52,915 nt of DNA from Anaerosolibacter carboniphilus (GCF_014205875.1 NZ_JACHEN010000038.1:1-52915), one strand, 5' to 3'; positions 1 through 9,734 are shown, counted from the first letter of the stretch. Numbers and translations: made by a program. The notes: generated from the letters alone by a model not told the origin.

Positions 1-34
1 TATTTTTTTGATCCAAACGAAAAAATTATCAATT

Positions 35-79
35 ACTAGAAATTAAGAAAACCACCAGATAGATAAAATCTGGTGGTTT
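35..79 (-). terminator. Rho-independent terminator of serA
   Basis: A perfect 11-bp stem (AACCACCAGAT paired with ATCTGGTGGTT) with a 7-nt loop lies about 85 nt past the serA stop. On the minus strand it is followed by TTCTTAATTT. Confidence 0.75.
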
Positions 80-91
80 GTAATCAACCTC

Positions 92-118
92 AAGAAGCTA
101 GGACTCTAGCTTCTTTTC
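92..118 (+). terminator. Hairpin, possible plus-strand terminator
   Basis: A perfect 10-bp stem, AAGAAGCTAG/CTAGCTTCTT, with a 4-nt loop and a short T run on the plus strand. It could end a plus-strand transcript or add a second stem to the serA 3' end. No gene is visible to its left, so its partner is unknown. Confidence 0.35.
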
Positions 119-162
119 ATATAAATCATGAAAATCTTATCCCAGTGGAACAAGTCTGTTCC

Positions 163-1755
163 CTATAGCTTAATTCCTTTGGCCCATAGAACATTTTCAA
201 TGTCCATAATTTTTCTTAAGGTCTCCTGATTCACCTCATCATCAATGTTGAGCACCATCATCGCCATATCTCCCTTGGCGTTTCTGCCTACTTGCATGGT
301 TGCTACGTTGATATGCTCTTGACCTAATATCTTTCCAATGTTTCCAATAACCCCTGGTACATCCATGTTTTGAATAAACAGCATGTAGTCACTTGGATTT
401 ACATCTACTTCATAGCCTTGGATCTTCACCAATTTTCCTTGACGCTTAGAAGATAAATTTCCCCCTAGGACAAAGGTTCCTTTTTTGTTTCTAATCTTGA
501 TTTCTATAAAGTCCATATATCCATCATAATGTTCTTTGATCTTTTGCTGTTCCACACGTATGCCTCTTTGCTCTGCTACCAGCTTGGCATTGATATAATT
601 TACTTTATCCTCTACTACAGGTTCTAACAAGCCTTTGATAAAGGCGATGGTGATCATTTCTACATCTTGGGCTGCAATGTTCCCCCAATAATCTATATTG
701 ACAAACTCAATGGGTTCTTGATATAGCTGATAATAGATTTTCCCCAATTTTTCCAAAAGCTCGATATAAGGCCGTATCGCCATTAACTCATCCCTGTGGA
801 TGGCTGGCAGGTTCACGGCATTGGGCACAATCTCTCCCTTTAGTGCATTTACAATCTGCTGCGCCACAGTGATTCCCACATTTTCCTGGGCTTCTTTGGT
901 GTCTGCTCCGATATGAGGCGTCACAATCACATTGTCTAGTTCGAATAAAGGATTCCCGTAGCAGGGCTCCTTTTCATGGACATCTAGGCCCGCGCTGGCG
1001 ATTTTTCCGCTTTTCAAGCCTTCCATCAGAGCCTTTTCATTGATAATACCGCCTCTGGCCACATTGGCAATCCTTACCCCATCCTTCATGATCTCAATTT
1101 CCTTTTCACCAATCATGCCGAAGGTTTCCTTAGTCTTTGGGGTATGGACTGTAATAAAATCTGCTGTCCTCAATAAATCTTCCAACCTCTCGATTTTCTC
1201 CACTTTGAATCGTTCAAATCGCTCATCAGCGATATAAGGATCATAGGCAATGACCTTCATACCAAAGGCTGCCATCCTTGTGGCGATCAAAGAACCAATT
1301 CTACCCAAACCAACGATGCCTAACGTTTTATTATATAGCTCCACCCCTTGGAAAGGACTGCGGTCCCATTTCCCTGATTTCAGGAAGGTATTGGCTTGAG
1401 GAATATTCCTAGATTGAGCCAAGAGCATGCCGATGGTTAATTCTGCCGCAGACATGGTATTGCTCTCAGGGGTATTGGCCACAATAATCCCTCTCTGGGT
1501 TGCTGCCCCTAGATCAATATTGTCTACCCCATTTCCTGCTCTGCCCACTATTTTTAAATTGGTGGCTCTGGATAACAGTTCCTCATCTACCTTGGTTACA
1601 CTCCTGACCACCAGAGCATCATATTCATGGATTTTCTCCAATAGTTCTTCCCGTGAGATGTTGAAGCATACATCTGCCTCCAATGCTTCCTGCAGCACTT
1701 TGATGCCTTCTTCATCAATTTTCTCAGTAATAATAACTCTTTTCTTTGTTTCCAT
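163..1755 (-). CDS. serA: D-3-phosphoglycerate dehydrogenase (long ACT form)
   Basis: This 530-residue enzyme oxidises 3-phosphoglycerate to phosphohydroxypyruvate, the first step of serine synthesis in the cytosol. The Rossmann motif GLGRIG is at residues 149-154, the substrate/NAD-loop Arg is in NVARGG (about 234) and the catalytic His is in VTPHIGAD (281). An intervening (ASB) domain covers roughly 320-450 and a C-terminal ACT domain starts near 458 (LFIQNMDVPGVIGNIG). The length fits the long, ACT-containing class, whose ACT domain often senses serine. The gene stands alone behind a serine T-box and promoter and is closed by its own hairpin. Substrate assignment rests on the family and on the serine-specific leader. 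Confidence 0.95.
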   Translation of the reverse strand: METKKRVIITEKIDEEGIKVLQEALEADVCFNISREELLEKIHEYDALVVRSVTKVDEELLSRATNLKIVGRAGNGVDNIDLGAATQRGIIVANTPESNTMSAAELTIGMLLAQSRNIPQANTFLKSGKWDRSPFQGVELYNKTLGIVGLGRIGSLIATRMAAFGMKVIAYDPYIADERFERFKVEKIERLEDLLRTADFITVHTPKTKETFGMIGEKEIEIMKDGVRIANVARGGIINEKALMEGLKSGKIASAGLDVHEKEPCYGNPLFELDNVIVTPHIGADTKEAQENVGITVAQQIVNALKGEIVPNAVNLPAIHRDELMAIRPYIELLEKLGKIYYQLYQEPIEFVNIDYWGNIAAQDVEMITIAFIKGLLEPVVEDKVNYINAKLVAEQRGIRVEQQKIKEHYDGYMDFIEIKIRNKKGTFVLGGNLSSKRQGKLVKIQGYEVDVNPSDYMLFIQNMDVPGVIGNIGKILGQEHINVATMQVGRNAKGDMAMMVLNIDDEVNQETLRKIMDIENVLWAKGIKL

Positions 1756-1849
1756 TTTTAGTCCCCCTTTATACTTTCATGATTTAAATCGCTAAAGTAC
1801 TCACTTGCGATCTTTGGTTTGATGAGAGATAGTACCCTGCCGAACGAAT

Positions 1850-2090
1850 AAGAAAATCCCCGACCTTAACCTAATGTTAAGGACGGGGATTGATCATCCA
1901 CATGGTGCCACCTTACTTCGCTGTAGATACAGCCTCTCGCTTCGATAACGGGAAATCCCGGCATAGGTTTTTGACCCCCATGCAGCTTCCGGTCGGATTC
2001 AATAGCCTTTATTGTCGATTCCCACCCACCATCGACTCTCTGAAAATAAAGGTGTATTTACTACTACCGTTCAACGCCTTTGGATATTTA
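1850..2090 (-). promoter_or_regulatory. Serine T-box leader of serA
   Basis: On the minus strand an AGAGAGTCGATGG stem-I element is followed by GAATCCGACC, where UCC (plus positions 1995-1997) is a serine specifier codon. The T-box core GGTGGCACC is at 1903-1913. A GC-rich terminator follows (AATCCCCGACCTTAAC stem, 1855-1891) with TTTCTTATT after it. By T-box logic, uncharged tRNA-Ser would pair with the specifier and core and prevent termination, so serA would be read when serine is short. The specifier context matches that of the serS leader further along. Confidence 0.9.
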
Positions 2091-2096
2091 AAAGCT

Positions 2097-2125
2097 ATTA
2101 TATTATTCTTAGAATATTTAAGCAA
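2097..2125 (-). promoter_or_regulatory. Sigma-A promoter of serA
   Basis: TTGCTT, a 17-nt spacer and TATAAT on the minus strand, just upstream of the T-box leader and just after the carB stop. It gives serA transcription independent of carAB. Confidence 0.75.
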
Positions 2126-2154
2126 TACTAAAAATATTTTTTTATATAAAATTT

Positions 2155-5100
2155 TTACTGCACAGAATCAGCAAAGTAATCATCCAGTGGTCTATAACAG
2201 ATTTCCTCGCCCTTCTGCTTGAGCTCCACAGCGATGGTAAATGCCTTTGCCGTGTCGATAGAGGTAAAGGTAGGGATTTTGTATTCACTGGCTTTTTTTC
2301 TAATTTTAAAGCCCATGCTTTTTAGGTCGTTCCCCTTGGTCGGCGTATTGATCAGCATATGAATCCTGCCCTGGCTGATATATTGTTGAATCTCCTCCAC
2401 CGATATGGATTCACAAGGTACATGGCTGTTTTTCAGGAAGCTGCCTGTGCCATTGGACGCATAGAGCTTGAAACCTAAGTTTACATACTGCTGTATCACA
2501 GCTAAGCCTTCTTCTCGGTCCACTTCTTTTAGGGAAACGTAGATACCGCCCTCTGTTGGTATCTTTATGCCTGAGGCACTAAATCCCTTGTAAATGGCTT
2601 TGTTCAAATCTCTATCGATACCGAGGACTTCCCCTGTGGATTTCATCTCTGGTCCTAGATAAACATCCACATCTGCCAGCTTCTCCCCGGAGAACACCGG
2701 TACCTTTACGGCATAGAAGTCTTTATTTTTCAATAATCCTGTGCCATAGGACATATCCACAAGCTTTTTCCCCAGCATGGTATCGATGGCAATCTTCACC
2801 ATGGGCACCCCTGTTACTTTGCTCAGAATCGGCACGGTTCTGGATGCTCGTGGATTCACCTCGATCACATAGACATCTTTTCCGTCAAATACGTATTGGA
2901 TGTTAACCAATCCAATGATATTTAAGCCTTTGGCAATCTTCTTGGTATAGGCCACCAATTTATCTACGGTTTCTTGATTTAAGGTAACATAAGGATACAC
3001 CGTGATGCTGTCTCCTGAGTGAACACCAGTCTTTTCCACGTGTTCCATGATTCCCGGAATCAACACATCATCCCCATCTCCAATGGCATCTACCTCAATC
3101 TCGATCCCCTTCACATACTTATCAATCAATATAGGATATTTGGAAGAAAGATTTACCGCTTCCTCCATGTAGGTAATCAACGTCTTTTCATCATAGACCA
3201 CTTGCATAGCCCGACCGCCGATGACGTAAGAAGGTCTTACCACCACAGGATAACCCAGTTCTTCTACTGTATCTATGGCTTCTTTCACGCTGGTTACAGC
3301 TTTCCCTGTGGGACTTGGTATCTCTAGTCTTTCTAGAAAATCTCTAAATTTATCGCGATCCTCAGCTAAGTCGATGGATTGAAAGGAGGTTCCCAGGATC
3401 TTTACGCCCCGCTCAAAGAGCTTCGGTGCCAAGTTCACTGAAGTCTGTCCCCCAAACTGCAGGATGACACCCTCAGGCTTTTCCCTTCTTACCACATTCA
3501 TCACATCATCAATGTATAAGGATTCAAAATAAAGCTTATCTGCTGTATCGAAATCGGTACTGACGGTTTCAGGGTTGTTGTTCATGATAATGGACTGGTA
3601 TCCAGCCTCTTTGATCCCCCATACCCCATGAACACAGCAGTAATCAAACTCAATCCCTTGGCCTATACGGATAGGGCCTGATCCAATCACCACAATCTTC
3701 TTCTCCTCAGAGATTACATTTTCATCATCTTCTTCATAGCAAGAATAATAATACGGGGTCTGGGCATCAAACTCACCACTACAGGTATCCACCATCTTAT
3801 ACACAGGATAAATGCCATGCTCAGTCCGGATCTTTTGTAGATCTTCACTTTTATAGCCTGATAGGTCACAGATCTCACGATCCGTAAAACCCATGGCTTC
3901 GGCAGCATAGAGGAGTTTTTCATCCATGCCTTCCTGCTGCAGCCGCTTTTCCATCTTCACGATATTCTGGATACCATGGAGGAACCATGGGTCTACTTTG
4001 GTCACCTCATAGAGCTGTTCCACAGAAATTCCTCTTCTCAAGGCATCTGCCAAGGCAAAGATTCGTTCATCATCACACAGGGCAATCTTAGCAAAAAGCT
4101 CTTCCTCTGTCATATCCATGATGGAGAACATTCTCAAGCCTGTAAACTTCCCTTCCAGGCAAGTGATGGCCTTTAATAGGGCACTTTCAAAGGTTCTGCT
4201 GATGGCCATCACCTCTCCTGTGGCCTTCATCTGCGTTCCTAGCGTTCTAGAGGCTTTACTGAACTTGTCAAAAGGCCACTTTGGAATCTTCACCACCACA
4301 TAGTCCAAGGTTGGCTCAAAGCAAGCACTGGAAGTTTTCGTCACATAGTTTTTCAGTTCGTCCAAGCTGAAACCGATGGCAATTTTGGCCGCAATCTTGG
4401 CAATAGGATATCCAGCGGCTTTAGAAGCTAAGGCACTGGATCGGCTTACTCTTGGATTTACCTCGATGACCACATAGTTGTCACTCTTAGGGTCTAGGGC
4501 TAACTGTACATTACAGCCTCCCTCCAACTTCAGGCTTCTGACAATTTTAATAGATGCCTGTCGCAACATCTGATATTCCTTATCTCTCAAGGTCTGAGAA
4601 GGAGCCACCACAATGCTATCCCCCGTATGAACACCTACTGGATCCATGTTTTCCATATTACAGATGATAATACAGTTGTCTTTTTTATCTCGGATCACTT
4701 CATACTCGATCTCTTTCCATCCAGCCACGCTCTGCTCCAACAAAATTTGTCCAATCGGGCTGCTGCTGATTCCCCGCTGACAAATCTCTAACAGTTCCTG
4801 GTGATTGCTGGCGATACCGCCCCCAGTACCTCCCAAAGTAAATGCTGGTCGGATGATCACTGGATACCCGTATTGGGCTACAAAGGCTTCACACTCCGCA
4901 AGGGTAGTCGTTGTAATACTCATGGGAACAGGCTCACCGATCTCCATCATGAGCTGCTTGAAAGCTTCTCGGTCTTCTGCCTTGTGGATCGCCTCTCCTC
5001 GCGTTCCCAAAAGCTTTACTCCGTACTTTTCTAAAATTCCCATGCTCTCCAATTTCATGGCTAAATTTAAGGCCGTCTGTCCCCCAAATCCTGCCAATAT

Positions 5101-5355
5101 CCCATCGGGCATTTCTTTTTCAATAATTTTTTCCAGGGCTTCTATGGTCAGCGGCTCAATGTATACACGATCTGCCACATTCAGGTCTGTCATGATCGTA
5201 GCTGGATTGCTGTTTACGAGGACCGTCTCAATTCCCTCTTCTTTGATAGCTTTACATGCCTGGGTTCCTGAATAATCAAATTCTGCAGCTTGACCGATGA
5301 TAATAGGGCCAGAGCCGATAATCATCACTTTCTTCAATCCTTGATCTAAAGGCAT
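2155..5355 (-). CDS. carB: Carbamoyl-phosphate synthase large subunit
   Basis: Makes carbamoyl phosphate from bicarbonate, ammonia (from CarA) and two ATP, for arginine and pyrimidine synthesis. The 1066 residues show the expected duplicated ATP-grasp architecture: two pre-ATP-grasp starts (KKVMIIGSGPIIIGQAAEFDYSG near 8 and KIVVIGSGPIRIGQGIEFDY near 550), two ATP-grasp domains, and a C-terminal MGS-like allosteric domain starting near residue 930 (LGFKLYASNGTGSFL). Length is normal for the family and no break is seen. The start overlaps the carA stop by 10 nt, suggesting translational coupling. Confidence 0.97.
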   Translation of the reverse strand: MPLDQGLKKVMIIGSGPIIIGQAAEFDYSGTQACKAIKEEGIETVLVNSNPATIMTDLNVADRVYIEPLTIEALEKIIEKEMPDGILAGFGGQTALNLAMKLESMGILEKYGVKLLGTRGEAIHKAEDREAFKQLMMEIGEPVPMSITTTTLAECEAFVAQYGYPVIIRPAFTLGGTGGGIASNHQELLEICQRGISSSPIGQILLEQSVAGWKEIEYEVIRDKKDNCIIICNMENMDPVGVHTGDSIVVAPSQTLRDKEYQMLRQASIKIVRSLKLEGGCNVQLALDPKSDNYVVIEVNPRVSRSSALASKAAGYPIAKIAAKIAIGFSLDELKNYVTKTSSACFEPTLDYVVVKIPKWPFDKFSKASRTLGTQMKATGEVMAISRTFESALLKAITCLEGKFTGLRMFSIMDMTEEELFAKIALCDDERIFALADALRRGISVEQLYEVTKVDPWFLHGIQNIVKMEKRLQQEGMDEKLLYAAEAMGFTDREICDLSGYKSEDLQKIRTEHGIYPVYKMVDTCSGEFDAQTPYYYSCYEEDDENVISEEKKIVVIGSGPIRIGQGIEFDYCCVHGVWGIKEAGYQSIIMNNNPETVSTDFDTADKLYFESLYIDDVMNVVRREKPEGVILQFGGQTSVNLAPKLFERGVKILGTSFQSIDLAEDRDKFRDFLERLEIPSPTGKAVTSVKEAIDTVEELGYPVVVRPSYVIGGRAMQVVYDEKTLITYMEEAVNLSSKYPILIDKYVKGIEIEVDAIGDGDDVLIPGIMEHVEKTGVHSGDSITVYPYVTLNQETVDKLVAYTKKIAKGLNIIGLVNIQYVFDGKDVYVIEVNPRASRTVPILSKVTGVPMVKIAIDTMLGKKLVDMSYGTGLLKNKDFYAVKVPVFSGEKLADVDVYLGPEMKSTGEVLGIDRDLNKAIYKGFSASGIKIPTEGGIYVSLKEVDREEGLAVIQQYVNLGFKLYASNGTGSFLKNSHVPCESISVEEIQQYISQGRIHMLINTPTKGNDLKSMGFKIRKKASEYKIPTFTSIDTAKAFTIAVELKQKGEEICYRPLDDYFADSVQ

Positions 5356-6428
5356 TTGGTATCCTCCTTCTCCATGAGGTTAATAAATTTGTCAAATAGA
5401 TAAGCTGAATCCGTTGGTCCTGGTGCTCCCTCTGGATGGAATTGGACGGAGTATACTGGCAAATCTTTGTGTTTCATCCCCTCTACCGTCCCATCGTTTA
5501 AGTTCTTATGGGTAATGATCATGTTTTTATCCTGGATGCTTTCAGGATCTACTGCATAGCCATGGTTCTGAGATGTAATGTAGGCCTTATCCATATCTAT
5601 GTCATACACCCCATGATTCCCGCCTCTATGACCATATTTCATCTTATAGGTATCTCCCCCTACGGCTAGAGCGAGAATCTGATGGCCTAGGCAAATGCCG
5701 AAGATAGGCAGTTTCCCAAGAAGTCCTTTCACGGTCTCGATGGCCTCCACAGCTGCCTTTGGATCCCCAGGTCCATTGCTTAACAGCACCCCTGTGGGTT
5801 GAATTGCCATGATTTCTTCCCAACTAGCCGTTGCAGGAAAGATGGTGATATCACAGTCTCGCTCCTTTAGATTTCGCACAATGTTAGCCTTCACCCCAAA
5901 ATCCACCAAAGCTACTCGATGGCCGCTTCCTGGTACATGGATGATTTTCTTTGTTCCTACTTCCTTCATCCAGTCATCTTTCATTTGTTCTGTTTGAAGC
6001 ATCTGGTGGAGCTCCCCATCTTGCCACTCCTCATTGGTAATGACGCACTTCAAAGCACCTGCATTTCTAATTTTTTTCGTAATGCTTCTGGTATCCACAC
6101 CACTAATCCCTACTACACCCATGGCTTTTAGCATCTCATCAATGGTTTTTTCACTTTTATGATTGGAAGGATTTTCTGAGATCTCCTTTACTACAAATCC
6201 TTTGGCATAGACCATGGAGGATTCATGCTCCAGGTCATTTACTCCGTAATTTCCGATCAAAGGATAGGTCATGGTAATCACTTGCCCCGCATAGGATGGA
6301 TCTGTCAGTATCTCCTGGTAGCCTGTGATAGATGTATTGAATACCAATTCCCCTACCGTCGTTCCTTTCTTGCCAAATCCCTTTCCCTTATATACCGTTC
6401 CATCTTCTAAATATAATATTCCATTCAT
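5346..6428 (-). CDS. carA: Carbamoyl-phosphate synthase small subunit (glutaminase)
   Basis: Hydrolyses glutamine and channels ammonia to CarB. It has an N-terminal small-subunit domain (MNGILYLEDGTVYKGKGFG) and a C-terminal class I glutamine amidotransferase domain, with the nucleophile Cys in GICLGHQ and the His/Glu pair in VQFHPEGAPGP. The chosen ATG is preceded by AGAGGTG at good spacing. An ATG seven codons further upstream has no comparable site. The 360-residue length is typical. The gene overlaps carB and lies about 90 nt after the 160-residue gene, from which it is separated by a terminator-like hairpin. Confidence 0.95.
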   Translation of the reverse strand: MNGILYLEDGTVYKGKGFGKKGTTVGELVFNTSITGYQEILTDPSYAGQVITMTYPLIGNYGVNDLEHESSMVYAKGFVVKEISENPSNHKSEKTIDEMLKAMGVVGISGVDTRSITKKIRNAGALKCVITNEEWQDGELHQMLQTEQMKDDWMKEVGTKKIIHVPGSGHRVALVDFGVKANIVRNLKERDCDITIFPATASWEEIMAIQPTGVLLSNGPGDPKAAVEAIETVKGLLGKLPIFGICLGHQILALAVGGDTYKMKYGHRGGNHGVYDIDMDKAYITSQNHGYAVDPESIQDKNMIITHKNLNDGTVEGMKHKDLPVYSVQFHPEGAPGPTDSAYLFDKFINLMEKEDTKCL

Positions 6429-6473
6429 TTTTAGCACCTCTATCCTCATCGTTTTCCTTTTTTCCTCTTTACA

Positions 6474-6507
6474 AAAGGAAACAGAAAAGTTTTTTCTTTT
6501 CTGTTTC
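6474..6507 (-). terminator. Hairpin between the 160-residue gene and carA
   Basis: A perfect 12-bp stem GAAACAGAAAAG/CTTTTCTGTTTC with a 6-nt loop, followed on the minus strand by CTTTTG. It is a modest terminator or attenuator. Since no separate carA promoter is obvious in the short gap, partial readthrough is plausible. Confidence 0.6.
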
Positions 6508-6519
6508 TCAATTCATTTT

Positions 6520-7002
6520 CTAAATAATATACTGGGTTAGGCTCCCAAAATTATTTTCTGGGCTGCCATCTACACAGAATACTTTATATTTTTCATTCTT
6601 TAAAATGCTGCCATCCTTCGTTAGCTCCTCATTTAATTCTTTCAATGCCATGGCGATTAAATCTTTCCCCAATCCTATGCCTAGGACTGTCTTCTTCCCC
6701 ATATAGCCCTTGAGCTTTTCTACAACCTCAGGGATTATATCGGAATCCACCTTCCCATTGGAAATCATCAATACATCATGAGGTACAGCCTTTAGCTGTT
6801 GCGTACTAAAACTTTCATCGAAAATGTTCAAGCTATAGTTCATATTTACCAAATCCATCAGTTCTTCTTTTGTCATCCCTAGATTGACTATCGCTGCCTT
6901 TGTAATGCTTGGAGCAATATGAAAATAGCTTCCCTTGACTTCTCCTAAAACCGTCTCTATGTTCATCCCGCTAAATGCTTTTGCTGATAATACATACGTC
7001 AT
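6520..7002 (-). CDS. Unrecognised 160-residue protein upstream of carAB
   Basis: I do not recognise this family. The protein is soluble-looking, with no signal peptide or membrane helix. The N-terminal part (MTYVLSAKAFSGMNIETVL) and a glycine-rich stretch near residues 105-112 (TVLGIGLGKDL) are the only distinctive parts. Its start has a clear ribosome site, GGAAAGGATGG. The upstream promoter is almost identical to that of argB, including AT-rich boxes resembling ArgR sites. Expression with arginine genes is therefore likely, and carAB may be read from the same promoter. A role linked to arginine or carbamoyl phosphate is inference from position only. Confidence 0.8.
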   Translation of the reverse strand: MTYVLSAKAFSGMNIETVLGEVKGSYFHIAPSITKAAIVNLGMTKEELMDLVNMNYSLNIFDESFSTQQLKAVPHDVLMISNGKVDSDIIPEVVEKLKGYMGKKTVLGIGLGKDLIAMALKELNEELTKDGSILKNEKYKVFCVDGSPENNFGSLTQYII

Positions 7003-7138
7003 TTTTCATCCATCCTTTCCATTGATTGATCATTTTCATCTATCTATGAAATTCTCTATAACCTTTGCCTCTTTCTATATTTGTAAGGTTTATGCATGTC
7101 ACATCGTCCTTTTCATCCTAGCAATTTATTCTTTCGTT

Positions 7139-7176
7139 ATTCATAATTATACTTATTTGTATATAATTATGCAATA
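7139..7176 (-). promoter_or_regulatory. Promoter with ArgR-like boxes before the 160-residue gene
   Basis: On the minus strand: TTGCAT, 17-nt spacer, TATAAT. Each hexamer is embedded in an AT-rich imperfect palindrome (GCATAATTATATAC and GTATAATTATGAATA) resembling ARG boxes. The argB promoter has the same hexamers, spacing and flanks. Confidence 0.65.
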
Positions 7177-7431
7177 TGTTTTTAAAAATTTTTCTTATTT
7201 TTATTAATATATTTTTATATTTATCCTCCCTGCGAGCGTGAAGTCATCTGAATCGACTCAAATAGTTGAAACAAGCTCTGGGATCTTGGTCATTTTTTAT
7301 AAAACAAGGACATTATGCTTATTCACAATTACTAATATTAGTGTACACCCACACTTCTGTATATATACACATTTTATGTATATATATCCATTCCTTTTTC
7401 ATCCACTGGCCTGCAAATGAATAATGGTAAA
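7177..7431. other. AT-rich intergenic stretch, nothing recognised
   Basis: Between the promoter of the 160-residue gene and the argD terminator I see no convincing reading frame with a ribosome site, no RNA motif and no repeat. Confidence 0.5.
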
Positions 7432-7459
7432 CAAAAAACCTTCTGCCTGAGGCAGAAGG
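7432..7459 (-). terminator. Terminator of argB-argD
   Basis: A 9-bp stem CCTTCTGCC/GGCAGAAGG with a 3-nt loop, followed by TTTTTTG on the minus strand, about 155 nt after the argD stop. Confidence 0.8.
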
Positions 7460-7616
7460 TATATTTTCCATGGAAAATCAAAGATATACGAAACCCATAT
7501 CTTTTTCCGATACCCTTTTTAGCCTCTCTGGACCAATTTAAAGGTTCCTGTATTCTCTTTTCAAAACATATTATCATATATAATATTTATGTGTCAATAT
7601 TAATCTTTATTCTTTT

Positions 7617-8786
7617 TTATCCTTGGACTTCTAGCATCGCTTCTTCCAATACTTTTACAGCCGTGTCTATTTCTTCTTTGGATACATTGAGTGGCGGAAC
7701 AATTCGAATGACATTTTCTCCAGCGCCCACCAGCAGCAAGCCTTTTTCGAAACATTTATTGATGATAGCTTTTGGCTCGCCCTTCACCTTAAGCCCCAAC
7801 AGCAAACCCAGTCCCTGCACCCCTTGGACTACATCGTATTTTTCTTGAAGCGCTGCCAACTTTCCGATGGTGTACAAACTCTTTTCATTCACTTCATCGA
7901 TAATTCCGTTGTTCAGCAATTCATCCAGCACTGTCAGCGACACGGCACAGGCCAGTGGATTTCCGCCAAAGGTACATCCGTGATCCCCTGGAACAAAAGC
8001 ACTGGCGGCATTCTCAGTGGCTAGCACTGCCCCAATTGGAAATCCGCCTCCTAATCCCTTCGCCATACAAATCACATCTGGTATCACACCAAAACTCTGG
8101 TAAGCAAACAGACTTCCCAAACGACCAATGCCACACTGAACCTCATCAAAAATTAATAAGGCATCATACTGGGTACACAAAGTTCTTACTTCTTTCAAAT
8201 AGGCCGCTTGGGCCGCTACGATGCCGCCTTCTCCTTGAATGGGCTCCAGAATCACCGCACAAGTATTTTCATCCATTACTTCTTTCAACTTTTCAATATT
8301 ATTAAATTCAACATTTTTTAACCCTGTCATCAATGGCATAAAATCTTTTTGATACTTCTCCTGCCCCGTTACCGCTAATGCTCCCATACTTCTGCCATGG
8401 AAGGAGTTGTTCATATAAATGATTTGATTTTTCGCGTTTCCGCCTTTGAGCTTTCCATATTTTCTAGCCAGCTTCAATCCAGTTTCTACCGCTTCTGTTC
8501 CGCTGTTACAGAAGAAAACCTGATGATGGTCACTATGGGATACCAATTTTTCTGCCAACGCCATTTGTTCTGTATTCCAATATAAATTAGAAACATGGAT
8601 AAGCTTTTCTCCCTGAGCTGCCAGAGTTTTTGCAACGGCTGGATGACTATGTCCTAAACAATTTACAGCTACCCCCGACACAAAATCCAAATATTCCTTT
8701 CCATCCACATCATAGACCTTTGTTCCCTTACCTTTTTCGAAGATCACATCAAATCGACCATAGGTGTTCATAATATGCTTTTTCAT
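7617..8786 (-). CDS. argD: Acetylornithine aminotransferase
   Basis: PLP-dependent class III aminotransferase that converts N-acetylglutamate semialdehyde to N-acetylornithine. The 389 residues include the cofactor-binding GTEAVETGLKLARK, the NSFHGRSMGALAVTG stretch, the aspartate motif LIFDEVQCGIGR and the Schiff-base lysine in MAKGLGGGFPIGA. The start overlaps the argB stop in an ATGA arrangement, so the two are translationally coupled. Family members can also act on succinyl-diaminopimelate, but the arg neighbours favour arginine synthesis. Confidence 0.95.
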   Translation of the reverse strand: MKKHIMNTYGRFDVIFEKGKGTKVYDVDGKEYLDFVSGVAVNCLGHSHPAVAKTLAAQGEKLIHVSNLYWNTEQMALAEKLVSHSDHHQVFFCNSGTEAVETGLKLARKYGKLKGGNAKNQIIYMNNSFHGRSMGALAVTGQEKYQKDFMPLMTGLKNVEFNNIEKLKEVMDENTCAVILEPIQGEGGIVAAQAAYLKEVRTLCTQYDALLIFDEVQCGIGRLGSLFAYQSFGVIPDVICMAKGLGGGFPIGAVLATENAASAFVPGDHGCTFGGNPLACAVSLTVLDELLNNGIIDEVNEKSLYTIGKLAALQEKYDVVQGVQGLGLLLGLKVKGEPKAIINKCFEKGLLLVGAGENVIRIVPPLNVSKEEIDTAVKVLEEAMLEVQG

Positions 8787-9664
8787 AATTTTATCTCCCC
8801 TCCCCGAATCATCGTTCCAATTCCTGCGTTTGTAAAAATCTCTAGCAATAAGCTGTGTTCCTTTCGTCCATCAATCAAATGTACATTTTTAGCGCCCCTC
8901 TCGATGGCTTCTATACAACATTCAGCTTTGGGAATCATCCCTCCCTTAATCACACCAGTCTCAATATATCCCCTTACTTCATCGATGGTGGCCGATGAAA
9001 TAAAACTCTCAGGATCATTTATATCCTTATAAATGCCTTCAATATCTGTAAGAAGAATCAGTTTTTCTGCTTCTAATACACTACCAATGGCAGAAGCCAC
9101 ATAGTCCGCATTGATATTATAGATATGTCCTTCTTCATCACAACCTACAGGTGAAATCACTGGAAGCTGTTCCTTCTCCAATAAATCCAACAGCAGCTTT
9201 TTATTGACCTCTTTTACTTCACCCACATAACCAATATCAATTTTCTCGTTCTCTTTATATAGATATTTCTTTTGCGCTTGAATGAGATTTCCATCTCTTC
9301 CGCTGATCCCCAAGGCACAGATTCCATGTCTGCAAAGATCCGCTGCAATCTCCTTGTTCACGCTTCCTGATAGAACCATCTCCACCACCTCTACAGCCTT
9401 CTGATCTGTCACCCTCAATCCATCTACAAATCGACTTTCCAAGCCCAATTGATCCAGCATGGCGGAAATATTTGGGCCGCCTCCATGGATGATAATCAGG
9501 TGTATTCCCACAAGTTTTAGAAGAACCACATCCTCTATAAAAGCCCTTTTGGCCTGTTCATTACTTATAATGCTGCCGCCATATTTAATGACAAAGGTCT
9601 TCCCTCTAAATTTTTTTATATAAGGTAGGGCTTCTACCAATATGGCTGCCTTTTCTTCGTTCAT
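8783..9664 (-). CDS. argB: Acetylglutamate kinase
   Basis: Phosphorylates N-acetylglutamate in the second step of arginine synthesis. This 293-residue amino-acid-kinase fold protein shows the KYGGSI phosphate loop near residue 28, the IIHGGGPNIS motif near 58 and the C-terminal GGMIPK motif. The extended N-terminal helix (MNEEKAAILVEALPYIKKF) is typical of arginine-inhibited, often hexameric forms. First gene of the argB-argD pair, with ATP-independent control expected through the ArgR-like boxes upstream. Confidence 0.96.
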   Translation of the reverse strand: MNEEKAAILVEALPYIKKFRGKTFVIKYGGSIISNEQAKRAFIEDVVLLKLVGIHLIIIHGGGPNISAMLDQLGLESRFVDGLRVTDQKAVEVVEMVLSGSVNKEIAADLCRHGICALGISGRDGNLIQAQKKYLYKENEKIDIGYVGEVKEVNKKLLLDLLEKEQLPVISPVGCDEEGHIYNINADYVASAIGSVLEAEKLILLTDIEGIYKDINDPESFISSATIDEVRGYIETGVIKGGMIPKAECCIEAIERGAKNVHLIDGRKEHSLLLEIFTNAGIGTMIRGGEIKL

Positions 9665-9698
9665 ATTTCATCCCCCTTATCTGCCAATATATTTAATA

Positions 9699-9727
9699 AT
9701 TATACTTTTAATTATATAAATATGCAA
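9699..9727 (-). promoter_or_regulatory. Promoter and ArgR-like box of argB-argD
   Basis: TTGCAT, 17-nt spacer, TATAAT on the minus strand. The sequence TTGCATATTTATATA and AAGTATAATTAT closely matches the promoter before the 160-residue gene near 7.15 kb. Confidence 0.7.
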
Positions 9728-9734
9728 TAATTTT

